Origin: JAHDWY01 sp964632865 | GTDB lineage: Bacteria; Hydrogenedentota; Hydrogenedentia; Hydrogenedentales; SLHB01 | NCBI GenBank assembly: GCA_964632865.1 | Contig: CAZWDH010000196.1 | Span: 1 to 13,513 of the forward strand | DNA: 13,513 bases | Direction: 5' to 3' | Shown: piece by piece, positions 1 to 8,635 of the stretch | Layout of the letters: the number at the start of each line of letters is the position of its first letter | How positions within the stretch are numbered: position 1 is the first letter of the stretch | Notes under the pieces: model-generated | Told to the model about the DNA's origin: nothing | The model's database searches: none | Seen by the model: the letters and a program-made list of their open reading frames with translations, nothing else | Made by a program: the position numbers and the translations under genes

Positions 1-1
1 C

Positions 2-2452
2 GTGCTCCGCGAAACCGGAGACGTCGACGGTGCCATGACCGTGCTTTCTGCGCTATCCGCCCAGTATCCGGAAGCCGCTGACGTACGGGTCAATCTTGCT
101 TCGGCCTACCGTGCGGCAGACCGATTCGATGAGGCTGAGGAAGAGCTACATACCGTGCTCGACACGCTGGACGGTTCGTCTCTTGCGGCACGCATGCTTC
201 TGGTCGAAGTCTACCAGGCGCAAGGAAAGGCTGAGGAGATTGTGACCGAGCTTCGCAATCTGGCGGCGGAGCAACCGAACAACGACAACATCCAGTTGGC
301 CCTCGCCCGCAGCTTGCTGGCCGTGCAACGATTTGACGAAGCCGAAGCCATCGCGCGGCCTATCCTCGATCGAACGCCCGAGTCTCCCTGGGCGAACTTT
401 GTCGTGGGCGCGTGCCTGCTCGAAGAAGAGCGCTATGCGGAAGCGATCGATTGTCTATCCGCAGCCTTTGGCGGGCTTCCGAATGAACCTGCTGTTGCAA
501 ACCTGCTGGCGGTCGCACAGCGCGGCGGTAGAGACGAGTCGCAAGCCGTCGAGCCGGCTGTCGCTGATGCTACCCCCGAAAAGCCGGATGATGACGAGGC
601 AAGCTGGCAAGATCTGTGGAACGAAGCAAGTCTCCGTGAGCTTCTTGCTCGTCGCGAATCTTTTCTGAGGGATGACCCCTCCCCGGAACTTGCGGCGACG
701 CTGTTGTTCGCGGCGGTTTTTACGCAGGACGGCAACACGGCCCGCTCACTGGTCGATGGGGTCCCCGAAGGACGCCCCGAGCGGAAGTTCGTGGAGGATG
801 TTATCGCCCAAGATTGGGAGACGGCGAAGCAGACACTTGATAATTGGGAGCCGGCCGGCGCGGAGGAGAAGATTCGACGCGGAAACGCGCGAGGGTTCTT
901 CTTTGCCATGGGCGGGTCCCGGGCGCAGGCGCTGGACGTATTCACTCAGACGATGGTCGATCATCCTGAGAATGGGGTCGCGCTTTACAATATCGCGTCC
1001 ATGTATCGCAGTGTGGGAATGCCCCAGTTCGCCGTTGCCGCGTTGCGGCAGTTGATCGTTCGCCACGGGCGGAACCGGGAGGCCCGGCAACTTCTCTTTG
1101 ATGTGCTCATGCAAGCGGATGCAGATGCCGAGGCCCGGCAACTGGCGGAGTCGACGTACGCCATCTTTCCGGAAGATCCCTTCGCCGCCCTGATGCTGGC
1201 GCGTGCGTACCGCGATGCGGGCGAGTCCGGGCTCGCACTCGAAGTGCTGCAACGCGGCCTTGAACGAGACCCAGGCACGGAAGTGCTCTCGGTGGCCCTC
1301 GCGGAAGTTCTCGCGTTCATGGGAGACTACGGGGACGTACAAGCGCTCTTGGACAAGGTCGATACGAATTCTGCCTACGCACTCCAGATCGCCGTCCTAC
1401 GCGCATTTGCGGCGGCATCTCAGGACGACTGGGATACCGTATTGGCGATCTGCGAGCAGAATGCGGGCGCGGCGTATCCCAATGCACTGCGACTGCTGCA
1501 CGTGGCGGCCCTTATCAACACGGGCTCCAGCGCCTCCCCAGTGGAACCGCTTCTATCGGCGGACGGGTCACCCATCAGCAGCCCGGCAACCACCGTATTG
1601 TTGGCCGCGTACGACCGGCTTCCTGGAGAAGCCGGGCCCGACGACACCTCGTTGGCCGAGGCGTTGAAAAACGATCCCGAGAGCACCGCGCTCTTCGCAC
1701 ACGCGCTGGCCTGCCGGGAGACCCGGTTGTTCAATTCTTCATACAGCCTGTTTCAAGAACTGGAGGAGCGGTTGCCCGCGAAGCCGCGCGTCGTCACCTA
1801 TTTGTTGTCCTCCCTGGCGATGGTGTCGGAGATTCCGGATCGAGCCGCCATCGCGACGGGCTACACGGAAGAATATCCCGCGCTTGCAGCGGCGTGGCTT
1901 GGGCTTGCGGATGTCGAGCACGCACTCGACGACTTCGCGGCCGAGCGTGCCGCGCTTGAGAAGGCCGTTGAGGTCGCGCCGGAAAACGCGGAGGCGTGGC
2001 TCCGGTACGCGCGGTTCATGGACGAACAGTCCGACATGCAGGGGCAACTCCGGGCCTACCGAAAGCTGGCAACACTGTTGCCGGACGACCCCTTCATTGC
2101 GAACAACCTGGCCTACTGCATCCTTCAGGAAGGTGGAGACACAGCCGAAGCGTTGACGCTGGCGCAGAGAGCATTTGAAAAAGTCAACACTAACGCGAGT
2201 ATTCTCCATACATTGGGATTGGCACAACTGAAATCCGGAGACCTCGACGAAGCTTCCAAACATTTGCGATTTGCGCTCGAAATGCGGCCGGGGGATCCCA
2301 CCTTGCTGCTCGACGCTGGCAAGGCACTGCTCGCGCAGAACAAGGAAAAGGAAGGACGCGACTACATCACCTACGCCCTCCACTACGCGAAACAGCTCGG
2401 GGTCGACTTTCCGGGCAAGCCGGAGGCTGAGCGGTTGCTCGCAGGGGGATGA
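2..2452 (+). CDS. TPR-repeat protein, 5'-truncated (polysaccharide-locus scaffold candidate)
   Basis: The open frame enters from the left edge, so the true start and any signal peptide lie outside; 816 residues are visible. Nearly all of it is degenerate 34-residue tetratricopeptide repeats, recognisable by the alternating small/aromatic pattern and repeated pairs such as RFDEAEEEL, RFDEAEAIA, RYAEAIDCL and GDLDEASKHL. A short acidic, Pro/Glu/Asp-rich linker at about residues 175-205 separates an N-terminal repeat block from a longer C-terminal one. TPR arrays bind other proteins and have no catalytic role. It stands 39 bp before a flippase and glycosyltransferase cluster, so a role as assembly or export scaffold for the polysaccharide is inferred. 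Large TPR proteins of this kind (for example PrsT-like proteins) occur in exosortase-linked polysaccharide loci, but no exosortase is visible here. Repeat identity is secure; function is not. Confidence 0.85.
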   Translation: MLRETGDVDGAMTVLSALSAQYPEAADVRVNLASAYRAADRFDEAEEELHTVLDTLDGSSLAARMLLVEVYQAQGKAEEIVTELRNLAAEQPNNDNIQLALARSLLAVQRFDEAEAIARPILDRTPESPWANFVVGACLLEEERYAEAIDCLSAAFGGLPNEPAVANLLAVAQRGGRDESQAVEPAVADATPEKPDDDEASWQDLWNEASLRELLARRESFLRDDPSPELAATLLFAAVFTQDGNTARSLVDGVPEGRPERKFVEDVIAQDWETAKQTLDNWEPAGAEEKIRRGNARGFFFAMGGSRAQALDVFTQTMVDHPENGVALYNIASMYRSVGMPQFAVAALRQLIVRHGRNREARQLLFDVLMQADADAEARQLAESTYAIFPEDPFAALMLARAYRDAGESGLALEVLQRGLERDPGTEVLSVALAEVLAFMGDYGDVQALLDKVDTNSAYALQIAVLRAFAAASQDDWDTVLAICEQNAGAAYPNALRLLHVAALINTGSSASPVEPLLSADGSPISSPATTVLLAAYDRLPGEAGPDDTSLAEALKNDPESTALFAHALACRETRLFNSSYSLFQELEERLPAKPRVVTYLLSSLAMVSEIPDRAAIATGYTEEYPALAAAWLGLADVEHALDDFAAERAALEKAVEVAPENAEAWLRYARFMDEQSDMQGQLRAYRKLATLLPDDPFIANNLAYCILQEGGDTAEALTLAQRAFEKVNTNASILHTLGLAQLKSGDLDEASKHLRFALEMRPGDPTLLLDAGKALLAQNKEKEGRDYITYALHYAKQLGVDFPGKPEAERLLAGG

Positions 2453-2470
2453 CGTGCGCCTTGCTTGTAG

Positions 2471-2476
2471 TATGAT
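2471..2476 (+). promoter_or_regulatory. Possible -10 element ahead of the flippase gene
   Basis: TATGAT matches the sigma-70 -10 consensus at five of six positions and lies in the 39-bp gap after the TPR gene. No good -35 hexamer is found 16-18 bp upstream. If used, transcription would start near 2483 and leave a leader of roughly 9 nt before the ATG. An internal promoter would let the flippase-to-polymerase genes be expressed apart from the TPR gene. Confidence 0.3.
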
Positions 2477-2491
2477 CGGGGCGGCGCGCTC

Positions 2492-3877
2492 ATGAGCGGG
2501 CCCGTAACGCCTGCAATTCCGGAACCGGATGAAGCTTCAGGCTTCGGCATTGGAGACTCGGGGAGTGCCGGTCCGTCGCTGAAGTCGCTGGCGATCCGCG
2601 GATCGACCTGGACACTCGTGGAGTACGGCGGCAGCCAGGCTCTACGATTTGCCAGCAGTTTGATTCTGTCGCATCTGCTGTTTCCCGAGGTCTTTGGTCT
2701 TATGCTGATCGTGAACGCGGTCATGCAGGGGCTGGAGATGTTCAGTGACTTGGGAATTGGGCAAAGCATCGTACAGGACAAGCGCGGCGACACGGCCCGA
2801 TTTCTCAACACAGCCTGGACTCTGCAAGTCGTTCGAGGCCTCTTCCTTTTTCTTTCGGCCACCCTTCTGGCGTTCCCCGCGAGTTGGGTCTACACGGACA
2901 TGCCAGAACTCCGGATACTCATCCCGGTCACGGCGCTCAGTACGCTCATATCCGGGTTTAACTCGACCAATCTCCATCTCCTGAACCGTCAACTCGTTTT
3001 GTCCCGGCTCGCTTTCATCAATCTTGGAGCGCAGATCGCCGCGTTTACGTTCACCATTGCCTGCGCGAGCGTCTGGCATTCGGTCTGGGCCTTGGTGGGC
3101 GCACACCTCGTGGCGGCTACACTACGCTGCGCCGCAAGCCATACCGTTTGCCCCGGACCCCGATCGCAATTCCTGTGGGATTCGGAGTTGGCCGCGTCCA
3201 TGTTTCGGTTCGGACGCTGGATTTTTTTGAGCACAGTGTTTGGGTTTGTTGCGCTGAGAGGCGACCAGTTTATTCTGGGGTACTTTGAGACAGCCACGTT
3301 TCTCGGGGTTTACGCCTACGCGCTCTTCTTGAACCAGGGCGTCGTGCAAGCGCTCCACACCATCGCCGGGCGCGTGCTGTTTCCCATATACGCGCGGCTC
3401 GCGGAATCCGGCGCGGAACGGCTTCAGCGTCAAGTCTACCGGATGCGCACGGTGTTGATGGTGCTGAGCGTTCCTCCGGTTTGCATCTTCGCCGTGTTTG
3501 GGAAAGAGATCGTCTGGTTCCTGTATCCGGACAGTTTCCACGATGCCGGATGGATGTTGGAGATTCTCGCCGCGGGCGCTGTCGCGTCGGTAATCGGGAG
3601 CACCATCGGCCCGCTGCTGCTTGCGGTGGGCGACTCGTTTCGCTTCATGACGCTCATGGCGGTCCGCACAGGCGTTCTACTCGCCAGTATGACTATTGGC
3701 GGCCTGTACTTCGGGACCGTTGGACTCGTCGTGGGGGCGGCCATTCCCGATCTTTTTATGTACCCCGTTCTGGTTCTGCTTGTTCATAAGTACGGCGTTT
3801 GGCATCCCAAACTGGATCTCACCGGATTCGCGGTAGCCTACGGTTTGATTGGCATAGGATGGAGTCTATGGCACTAG
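2492..3877 (+). CDS. Wzx-type oligosaccharide flippase
   Basis: A 461-residue polytopic inner-membrane protein of the MOP/Wzx flippase superfamily, which moves undecaprenyl-linked oligosaccharide from the cytoplasmic to the periplasmic face. About twelve hydrophobic spans follow a 28-residue Gly/Ser/Pro-rich hydrophilic N-terminus. Family-like features include the early AIRGSTWTLVEYG segment at the start of span 1, DLGIGQSIVQ in the loop after span 2, and FRFGRWIFLSTVFGF followed by RGDQFILGYF in the middle. The ATG at 2492 has only a weak ribosome site, and homologues usually begin near residue 29, but no better start is evident. It is followed by a family 2 glycosyltransferase whose start overlaps its last codons, indicating translational coupling. 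Sugar specificity cannot be read from the sequence. Confidence 0.88.
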   Translation: MSGPVTPAIPEPDEASGFGIGDSGSAGPSLKSLAIRGSTWTLVEYGGSQALRFASSLILSHLLFPEVFGLMLIVNAVMQGLEMFSDLGIGQSIVQDKRGDTARFLNTAWTLQVVRGLFLFLSATLLAFPASWVYTDMPELRILIPVTALSTLISGFNSTNLHLLNRQLVLSRLAFINLGAQIAAFTFTIACASVWHSVWALVGAHLVAATLRCAASHTVCPGPRSQFLWDSELAASMFRFGRWIFLSTVFGFVALRGDQFILGYFETATFLGVYAYALFLNQGVVQALHTIAGRVLFPIYARLAESGAERLQRQVYRMRTVLMVLSVPPVCIFAVFGKEIVWFLYPDSFHDAGWMLEILAAGAVASVIGSTIGPLLLAVGDSFRFMTLMAVRTGVLLASMTIGGLYFGTVGLVVGAAIPDLFMYPVLVLLVHKYGVWHPKLDLTGFAVAYGLIGIGWSLWH

Positions 3878-4785
3878 CAGAGAACCCGCCGGCGATCAGT
3901 GTGCTCATGCCGGTTTACAACAACGATCGGCATCTTCGAGTCGCAGTCGAGAGCATTCTCGATCAAACGTTCGGAGATTTTGAGTTCGTCATCATCAATG
4001 ACGGCTCGACAGACGGATCGAGCATTACATTGAACGCGCTCGTGAAAAAAGACTCGCGCATCCGATTGTTCGAGCGCCCGAACACAGGCTACTGCCGGGC
4101 CCTGAATGAGGGACTCGGCTACGCGCGTGGCGAGTTCATTGCCCGGATGGACGCTGACGACATTGCCGTGCCCGATCGTTTCGAACGGCAAATTGCGTAC
4201 CTTCGCGAGCACGCCGAGTGCGTCGCCTTGGGCGGCCGGGTGCTGCTCATAGACGACGATGACGATCCCATCCGCGAGATGTGCCACGAGCAAAGCCACG
4301 AAGATATCGACAAGGCTCACATGGAGGGCAAGGGGGGGACGATTATTCACCCCGCCATGATGGCACGCCGCGCCGCGATCGAAGCAATCAACGGCTACGA
4401 CGAGAGCTTCAGTTTTGCGGAGGATCTCGACTTCTTCCTGCGCCTGGCCGAGTACGGAAAGGTCGCGAACCTCCCGGACATTGTCCTCCACTACCGCCAG
4501 CATCTCTCCAGTATCGGGTACTCCAAATCGGAGATTCAGCAGCAGTCGGCCATCGACGCGCTGCGCGCCGCCTATGAGCGGCGGGGCCTCCCATTTCCGG
4601 CCGAGTACGAGAGTCTGACTCCCGTCAAGACGACGGAATCCGATGTGCATCGCAAGTGGGTCTGGTGGGCCTTGGGCGATGGCCATGTGCGAACGGCTCG
4701 AAAACACGCGCGCGTCGCGTTGCTCCACGACCCTTTCAATCTCGAATCCTGGCGGGCGGCGGTCTGTGCCGTGCGGGGGCACTAG
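3868..4785 (+). CDS. Family 2 glycosyltransferase
   Basis: A 305-residue GT-A fold transferase that would add a sugar from a nucleotide donor to the growing lipid-linked repeat unit at the cytoplasmic membrane face. The N-terminus ISVLMPVYNN and the INDGSTDGS motif form the nucleotide-binding part. The metal-binding DXD is D95-A96-D97 in RMDADD, and the probable catalytic acidic pair is E185-D186 in FAEDLDFFLR. The C-terminal ~70 residues (about 236-305) lie beyond the catalytic core and hold no transmembrane span. I chose the ATG at 3868 because AGGA at 3856-3859 sits 8 nt upstream; an in-frame ATG at 3859 lacks such a site. The start overlaps the flippase stop by 10 bp, and the next gene begins 2 nt after this stop. 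Donor and acceptor are unknown. Confidence 0.92.
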   Translation: MALAENPPAISVLMPVYNNDRHLRVAVESILDQTFGDFEFVIINDGSTDGSSITLNALVKKDSRIRLFERPNTGYCRALNEGLGYARGEFIARMDADDIAVPDRFERQIAYLREHAECVALGGRVLLIDDDDDPIREMCHEQSHEDIDKAHMEGKGGTIIHPAMMARRAAIEAINGYDESFSFAEDLDFFLRLAEYGKVANLPDIVLHYRQHLSSIGYSKSEIQQQSAIDALRAAYERRGLPFPAEYESLTPVKTTESDVHRKWVWWALGDGHVRTARKHARVALLHDPFNLESWRAAVCAVRGH

Positions 4786-4787
4786 GA

Positions 4788-5882
4788 GTGCGCCCCTTAC
4801 GCGTCACCTTCGCCTGTCCTCCTCCGGGGCTTTCCGGCGGAATCCGCGTTATTGCGGTTTACGCCGAACGCCTCGCGCGGCGAGGACATGCAGTAACGAT
4901 CGTGCATCCTCCGAACCCGCAGCCGACCTTCCGCGACACAGTGCGCGGGGTGCTTCGTGGCACCGGAATCCCACGGGTCCCGCGCCTGAATGAATCGCAT
5001 TTCGACGAACTGAGTGTTTCGCGGCGTGTCTTGGAGCGGTGGAGACCGATCGACGACCGGGACGTTCCTGATGGCGATGTGGTGGTTGCGACCTGGTGGG
5101 AAACGGCGGAGTGGGTCGCCTCGCTATCCCCGACGAAAGGTGCAAAGGCCTACTTTCTACAGCACTACGAAACACACAGCGGCCAGCCCGTCGATCGCGT
5201 GGAACAAACGTGGCGTCTGCCCATGCACAAGATCGTAGTCGCACAATGGCTCGCCCATATTGCAGAGAACCAATTCGGTGATTCCAACGTGTCGACGGTT
5301 CCCAATAGCGTCGACCTCGACGTCTTCCACGCCGAACCGCGGGGAAAGCGTCCGGTCCCAACGGTGGGATACATGTACGCAGTCGATCGATGGAAAGGCG
5401 CCGATATCGCAGCGGAGGCCGTGCGCCTTGCCCGCGCGGAGGTTCCAGAAGTGCGAACAGTCGCGTTCGGCATGCGCCAGCCCATCGCCGAGATCCCCCT
5501 GGCGCCGGACGCGGCGTATCGTGTTCTCCCTGCTCAGAATGAGATTCCGGACCTGTACGCCCAGTGCGACGCGTGGTTGTTTGCCAGCCGTACGGAAGGG
5601 TTTGGACTCCCGATCCTGGAGGCCATGGCATGCCGCACGCCGGTGATCGCCACGCCGGCCGGTGCGGCGCCCGAACTTGTGGGCGACGGCGGGGGAATCC
5701 TCGTGCAACCGGAAGACCCCCAAAGCATGGCCGATGCCATCGTTGAGGTGGCCCGATTGGCGGACATGGATTGGCGCGCGCTCTCCAGCCGTGCACTTGC
5801 CATCGCCACCCGCTACACTTGGGATGACGCGACGGATGCGTTCGAGCAGGCCTTGTCGCGCGCAACTGGCCGAACGGAGTAG
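4788..5882 (+). CDS. Family 4 glycosyltransferase
   Basis: A 364-residue GT-B fold retaining glycosyltransferase. The N-terminal half opens with RVTFACPPPGLSGGIRV, the usual beta-strand plus glycine-rich acceptor-side loop. The C-terminal half contains VPNSVDLDVF, then YMYAVDRWKGADI, and the donor-binding EX7E motif as EGFGLPILE (E270 and E278) followed by ACRTPVIAT and GAAPELVGDGG, all typical of GT4. The GTG at 4788 is the likely start: it lies 2 nt after the preceding stop, the frame upstream overlaps the family 2 transferase, and the conserved fold begins four residues in. GGGGG at 4775-4779 is a possible ribosome site. No membrane span is seen, so it is cytoplasmic or peripheral. It would extend the same repeat unit as its neighbour; the sugar is unknown. 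Confidence 0.92.
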   Translation: MRPLRVTFACPPPGLSGGIRVIAVYAERLARRGHAVTIVHPPNPQPTFRDTVRGVLRGTGIPRVPRLNESHFDELSVSRRVLERWRPIDDRDVPDGDVVVATWWETAEWVASLSPTKGAKAYFLQHYETHSGQPVDRVEQTWRLPMHKIVVAQWLAHIAENQFGDSNVSTVPNSVDLDVFHAEPRGKRPVPTVGYMYAVDRWKGADIAAEAVRLARAEVPEVRTVAFGMRQPIAEIPLAPDAAYRVLPAQNEIPDLYAQCDAWLFASRTEGFGLPILEAMACRTPVIATPAGAAPELVGDGGGILVQPEDPQSMADAIVEVARLADMDWRALSSRALAIATRYTWDDATDAFEQALSRATGRTE

Positions 5883-5889
5883 GGATACG

Positions 5890-7296
5890 ATGGAAGGAAC
5901 ACTATTGGTCGCCGTCACGCTGTTCGGCTGGCCCTTTGTGTTGGCGTCCTTGTACCTCATGCTCCCCGCCCAGCGCGCGGCTATCGTCGCCTTTCTTTTT
6001 GCCTGGCTCTTTTTGCCTATTGCGGAATATGAATTTCAGGGGATTCCCGAATACAACAAGATGACTGCAACTTGCCTGGGCGCGTTCCTGGCAACGTTGA
6101 TCTTCGACCCGACCCGGCTTGTCAGCTACCGGCCCCGGTGGGTCGACTTGTCCTGCCTCATCCTGTGCTTTTGTCCAGTCGCATCGTCGTTGACCAACGG
6201 ATTAGGTTTGTACGACGGCCTCTCCGAGAGCCTGCGCGTGATCATTCAATGGGGATTTCCCTACTTCCTCGGCCGTATCTACTTTAACGATCTGCGGGGT
6301 ATGCGCGAACTCGCCATCGGCGTGTTCATCGGCGGAATCATCTATGTCCCCTTATGCTGGATTGAACTTCGATTCAGTCCCCAATTGCATCGAATTGTGT
6401 ACGGCTACCATCAGCATGGCTTTGTACAGACGATCCGGTACGGCGGCTACCGGCCCATGGTATTTCTCGAGCACGGGCTCATGGTCGGCATGTGGATGAC
6501 AACCGCGTCGCTGGCGGGGGTCGCGTTGTGGGCGACGGGCAGCCTGCGATCGTTTCGAGGCGTGCCCGTCAGTGTTTTGGTCGGTCTCGTCGTCGTCACG
6601 GCGGTCCTTTGTAAATCGACCGCCGCCGCCATGCTTCTGGTGATGGGGCTCGGCGTGATGGCGGCGACCCGTTACTTGCGCAACGCGCTCCCGCTTATCG
6701 TCCTCACCTCGGTCTACGTTGTTTATGTCGCATTACGGGTCAGCGGTGCATGGTCGGGGTGGGAACTGGTGGACGCGACCACGAGCGTGTTTGGGCCAGA
6801 GCGCGGCGCATCAATCGAAGTCCGGGTTACCAATGAAAACGCGCTCGTGGGCCGGGCATCGCAAAGGCCCCTCTTCGGGTGGGGCGGATGGGGCCGCTCC
6901 CGAATCACCGACGCCATGGGGAATGACATCAGCATCACGGACAGCCAATGGGTGATTCGATATGGCGTGAACGGGCTGCTCGGACTCGCCACCGCCGCGG
7001 CAACGGTGATCATCCCGATATTTCTCGTGCCCTGGCGCATACCTCCCCGACTATGGTTTCACCCAATGGTGGTGGCCGTGCCGACGCTCGCGTTGGTCCT
7101 CGCGCTATGGATGATCGACAATGCCGTAAACAATATGTTCAATCCCATCTACATTCTCATCGCAGGAGGGTTGGCAGGGCAGGGCGCCGTGACCGAAAAC
7201 CTGTTGACGTTCAGTCGGCGGCAGGGAGGGAGCGGCGATCTGGATCGCACGCGCACACGCATACCGGGCGGCAGAACGAGAACCCGAGTTCGCTGA
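5890..7296 (+). CDS. O-antigen ligase/polymerase-like membrane protein
   Basis: A 468-residue protein with about ten to eleven hydrophobic spans, resembling the Wzy/WaaL (O-antigen ligase) superfamily that polymerises or transfers lipid-linked polysaccharide on the periplasmic face. A long hydrophilic segment at about residues 285-345 carries RPLFGWGGWGRSR and then TDSQWVIRYGVNGLLGL, the place and style of the large periplasmic loop of the family. An earlier EHGLMVGMW segment also fits the family. The ATG at 5890 has AGGGA at 5881-5885, five bases upstream; it begins 7 nt after the glycosyltransferase stop. The cytoplasmic tail is basic, with two RTRTR blocks near the C-terminus. Polymerase and ligase cannot be told apart from sequence alone. 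It is the last gene of the polysaccharide operon. Confidence 0.8.
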   Translation: MEGTLLVAVTLFGWPFVLASLYLMLPAQRAAIVAFLFAWLFLPIAEYEFQGIPEYNKMTATCLGAFLATLIFDPTRLVSYRPRWVDLSCLILCFCPVASSLTNGLGLYDGLSESLRVIIQWGFPYFLGRIYFNDLRGMRELAIGVFIGGIIYVPLCWIELRFSPQLHRIVYGYHQHGFVQTIRYGGYRPMVFLEHGLMVGMWMTTASLAGVALWATGSLRSFRGVPVSVLVGLVVVTAVLCKSTAAAMLLVMGLGVMAATRYLRNALPLIVLTSVYVVYVALRVSGAWSGWELVDATTSVFGPERGASIEVRVTNENALVGRASQRPLFGWGGWGRSRITDAMGNDISITDSQWVIRYGVNGLLGLATAAATVIIPIFLVPWRIPPRLWFHPMVVAVPTLALVLALWMIDNAVNNMFNPIYILIAGGLAGQGAVTENLLTFSRRQGGSGDLDRTRTRIPGGRTRTRVR

Positions 7297-7309
7297 CGGA
7301 CTGGCATCT

Positions 7310-8542
7310 CTACCCAACACGTTTGACTGCAACTTCGAAGATCTTCCCCCGCCGCGTGCGCCGGATTGCGAACTCGAGCCCATTCGTTTCGTAAACTTCG
7401 TTTGGCGCCGGGAGCCGGCCCATCTGCTCGATCAACCACGACGAAGTGCTTCCGTGCGCGTCGGGTAGTTTCAATCCCATCGTCTGCTGCAACTTGCCGA
7501 CAGGATAGCCGCCACCGACCATCCAGGTTCCTCCGCTGAGGGCGTGACACATACGCGGCAACCGGTCGAACTCATCCTCCAATTCACCCACCAGCTCCTC
7601 GACCAAGTCCTCCATGGTCACCAAGCCCAAGGTCTTGCCATCCAGGCTGCGGACCACGGCCATATGCACGTGTTCTTCGACAAAGGCCTTCAGCAACTCT
7701 ACGGATGAGGTTTCCGGCGCCACAAAACGGACCGGTCGAATGATGCCGCGGAGGCTCGGGTCCCCGGGATTCGTTCGCGCCCGGTAGATCATCTCCTTGA
7801 AGTTGACATACCCCAGAACGTTGTCCCGATCGTCCGATTCAATGATAGGGAAGCGTGTGTGGGGGTCGAAATGGGCCGTCAGAATTGCATCGGTCATGGT
7901 TTGTTTGGTGGAAATAAACGTGATCTGTTCTGCTGGGATCATCACATCTCCCACGGGCGTATCCGACATGCTCACCGCTCGTTTGATGATGTTCTCTTCA
8001 TAGGGACCAATCAGGTCGGAAAGACGCGCCATGCCGGTCAGGGCTATCATTTCCTCGAGCGTTCCGCCGTGCCGTTCGCCCCCGGAACTCCGGCCCTCAA
8101 ACGGCCGGTTGATCAAGCGAACGAGGAAGATGGCCGGCGTCATGAGTTTCACGGTCCACGCCAGCGGTTGCCCAATCACCGGGGCCAGACGTAGGTTGTA
8201 GCGCACTCCCAACGTCTTGGGAAGAATCTCCGTAAACTGGAGAATGGCAAACGAGAGGGCGATTGAGAAGGCGGCCAGCCATTGGGTTCCGAAAAGCCGC
8301 TCGAATTCCGCGCCGGCCACCGTGGCGCCAATGGTATGGGCCAGCGTATTGACGATGAGGATCACGGCGATGGGTCGTTGAATCTCAGATTTGTGCCGTT
8401 GCCAGGCGCGGGCCGCTACGGGGTGGCGCTTCGCCAATTCCGCGACTTGAACCGGCGTAATGCTCAAAAGAGTCGCCTCCAGAAGCGAGCACATGGCTGA
8501 CAGGAGCAACGCGATTGTGATGCTTAGAACGAGGAGCGTCAT
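7310..8542 (-). CDS. CNNM/CBS/CorC-family transporter-like protein (HlyC/CorC, DUF21)
   Basis: A 410-residue inner-membrane protein with the complete three-part layout. The N-terminal CNNM (DUF21) domain has about four hydrophobic segments (roughly 1-28, 57-75, 88-107 and 124-145), including a conserved-looking TEILPKTLGVRYN. A tandem CBS pair follows from about 196 to 320, beginning at the VGDVMIPAEQITF segment, then a CorC_HlyC domain from about 330 to the end. Family members are implicated in magnesium or other cation export and resistance, with the CBS pair sensing nucleotide; the substrate here is unknown. On the minus strand AAAGGA (8553-8548) lies 5 nt before the ATG. It is transcribed away from the unit starting at 8669 and converges on the polysaccharide operon with only 13 bp between stop codons. 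Confidence 0.93.
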   Translation of the reverse strand: MTLLVLSITIALLLSAMCSLLEATLLSITPVQVAELAKRHPVAARAWQRHKSEIQRPIAVILIVNTLAHTIGATVAGAEFERLFGTQWLAAFSIALSFAILQFTEILPKTLGVRYNLRLAPVIGQPLAWTVKLMTPAIFLVRLINRPFEGRSSGGERHGGTLEEMIALTGMARLSDLIGPYEENIIKRAVSMSDTPVGDVMIPAEQITFISTKQTMTDAILTAHFDPHTRFPIIESDDRDNVLGYVNFKEMIYRARTNPGDPSLRGIIRPVRFVAPETSSVELLKAFVEEHVHMAVVRSLDGKTLGLVTMEDLVEELVGELEDEFDRLPRMCHALSGGTWMVGGGYPVGKLQQTMGLKLPDAHGSTSSWLIEQMGRLPAPNEVYETNGLEFAIRRTRRGKIFEVAVKRVG

Positions 8543-8584
8543 GAATGTCCTTTCCAGGATTTCCGGTAGGAGATGCCGTTTCGA

Positions 8585-8600
8585 CCCAGTAGGGACTGGG
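8585..8600. repeat. Small inverted repeat in the divergent intergenic region
   Basis: CCCAGT and ACTGGG form a perfect 6-bp inverted repeat around a 4-base AGGG loop. It lies about 43 bp upstream of the CNNM gene start, so it is either in that gene's 5' leader as a small hairpin or a protein-binding site. No T-run follows on either strand, so it is not an intrinsic terminator. Confidence 0.4.
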
Positions 8601-8627
8601 GTTTATGACAATTGACTTTATTACAAA

Positions 8628-8635
8628 AAGTACTT
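8628..8635. promoter_or_regulatory. Palindrome overlapping the -35 box, operator candidate
   Basis: AAGTACTT is a perfect 8-bp palindrome whose right end overlaps the first two bases of the TTGACA -35 element of the next gene. A second TTGAC copy lies 22 bp upstream (8612-8616), about two helical turns away. Position over the promoter of a unit that includes a winged-helix regulator suggests an autoregulatory operator; this is inference. Confidence 0.3.

Noticed and set aside
3874..4782. Long minus-strand frame of 302 codons
   Set aside because: It mirrors the family 2 transferase in the antisense codon-aligned frame; no motif or ribosome site supports it.
4656..4787. Longer start for the family 4 glycosyltransferase
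   Set aside because: The extra 44 residues overlap the family 2 transferase in another frame and look like shadow translation; the GT-B fold starts just after the GTG at 4788.
4849..5865. Long minus-strand frame of 338 codons
   Set aside because: It is opposite the well-supported family 4 transferase, its translation is Arg/Pro-rich without any domain, and high GC makes such antisense frames common.
5662..5889. Longer start for the polymerase-like protein
   Set aside because: The extra 76 residues overlap the preceding transferase and are basic and non-membrane; the ATG at 5890 has a ribosome site and leads straight into a membrane span.
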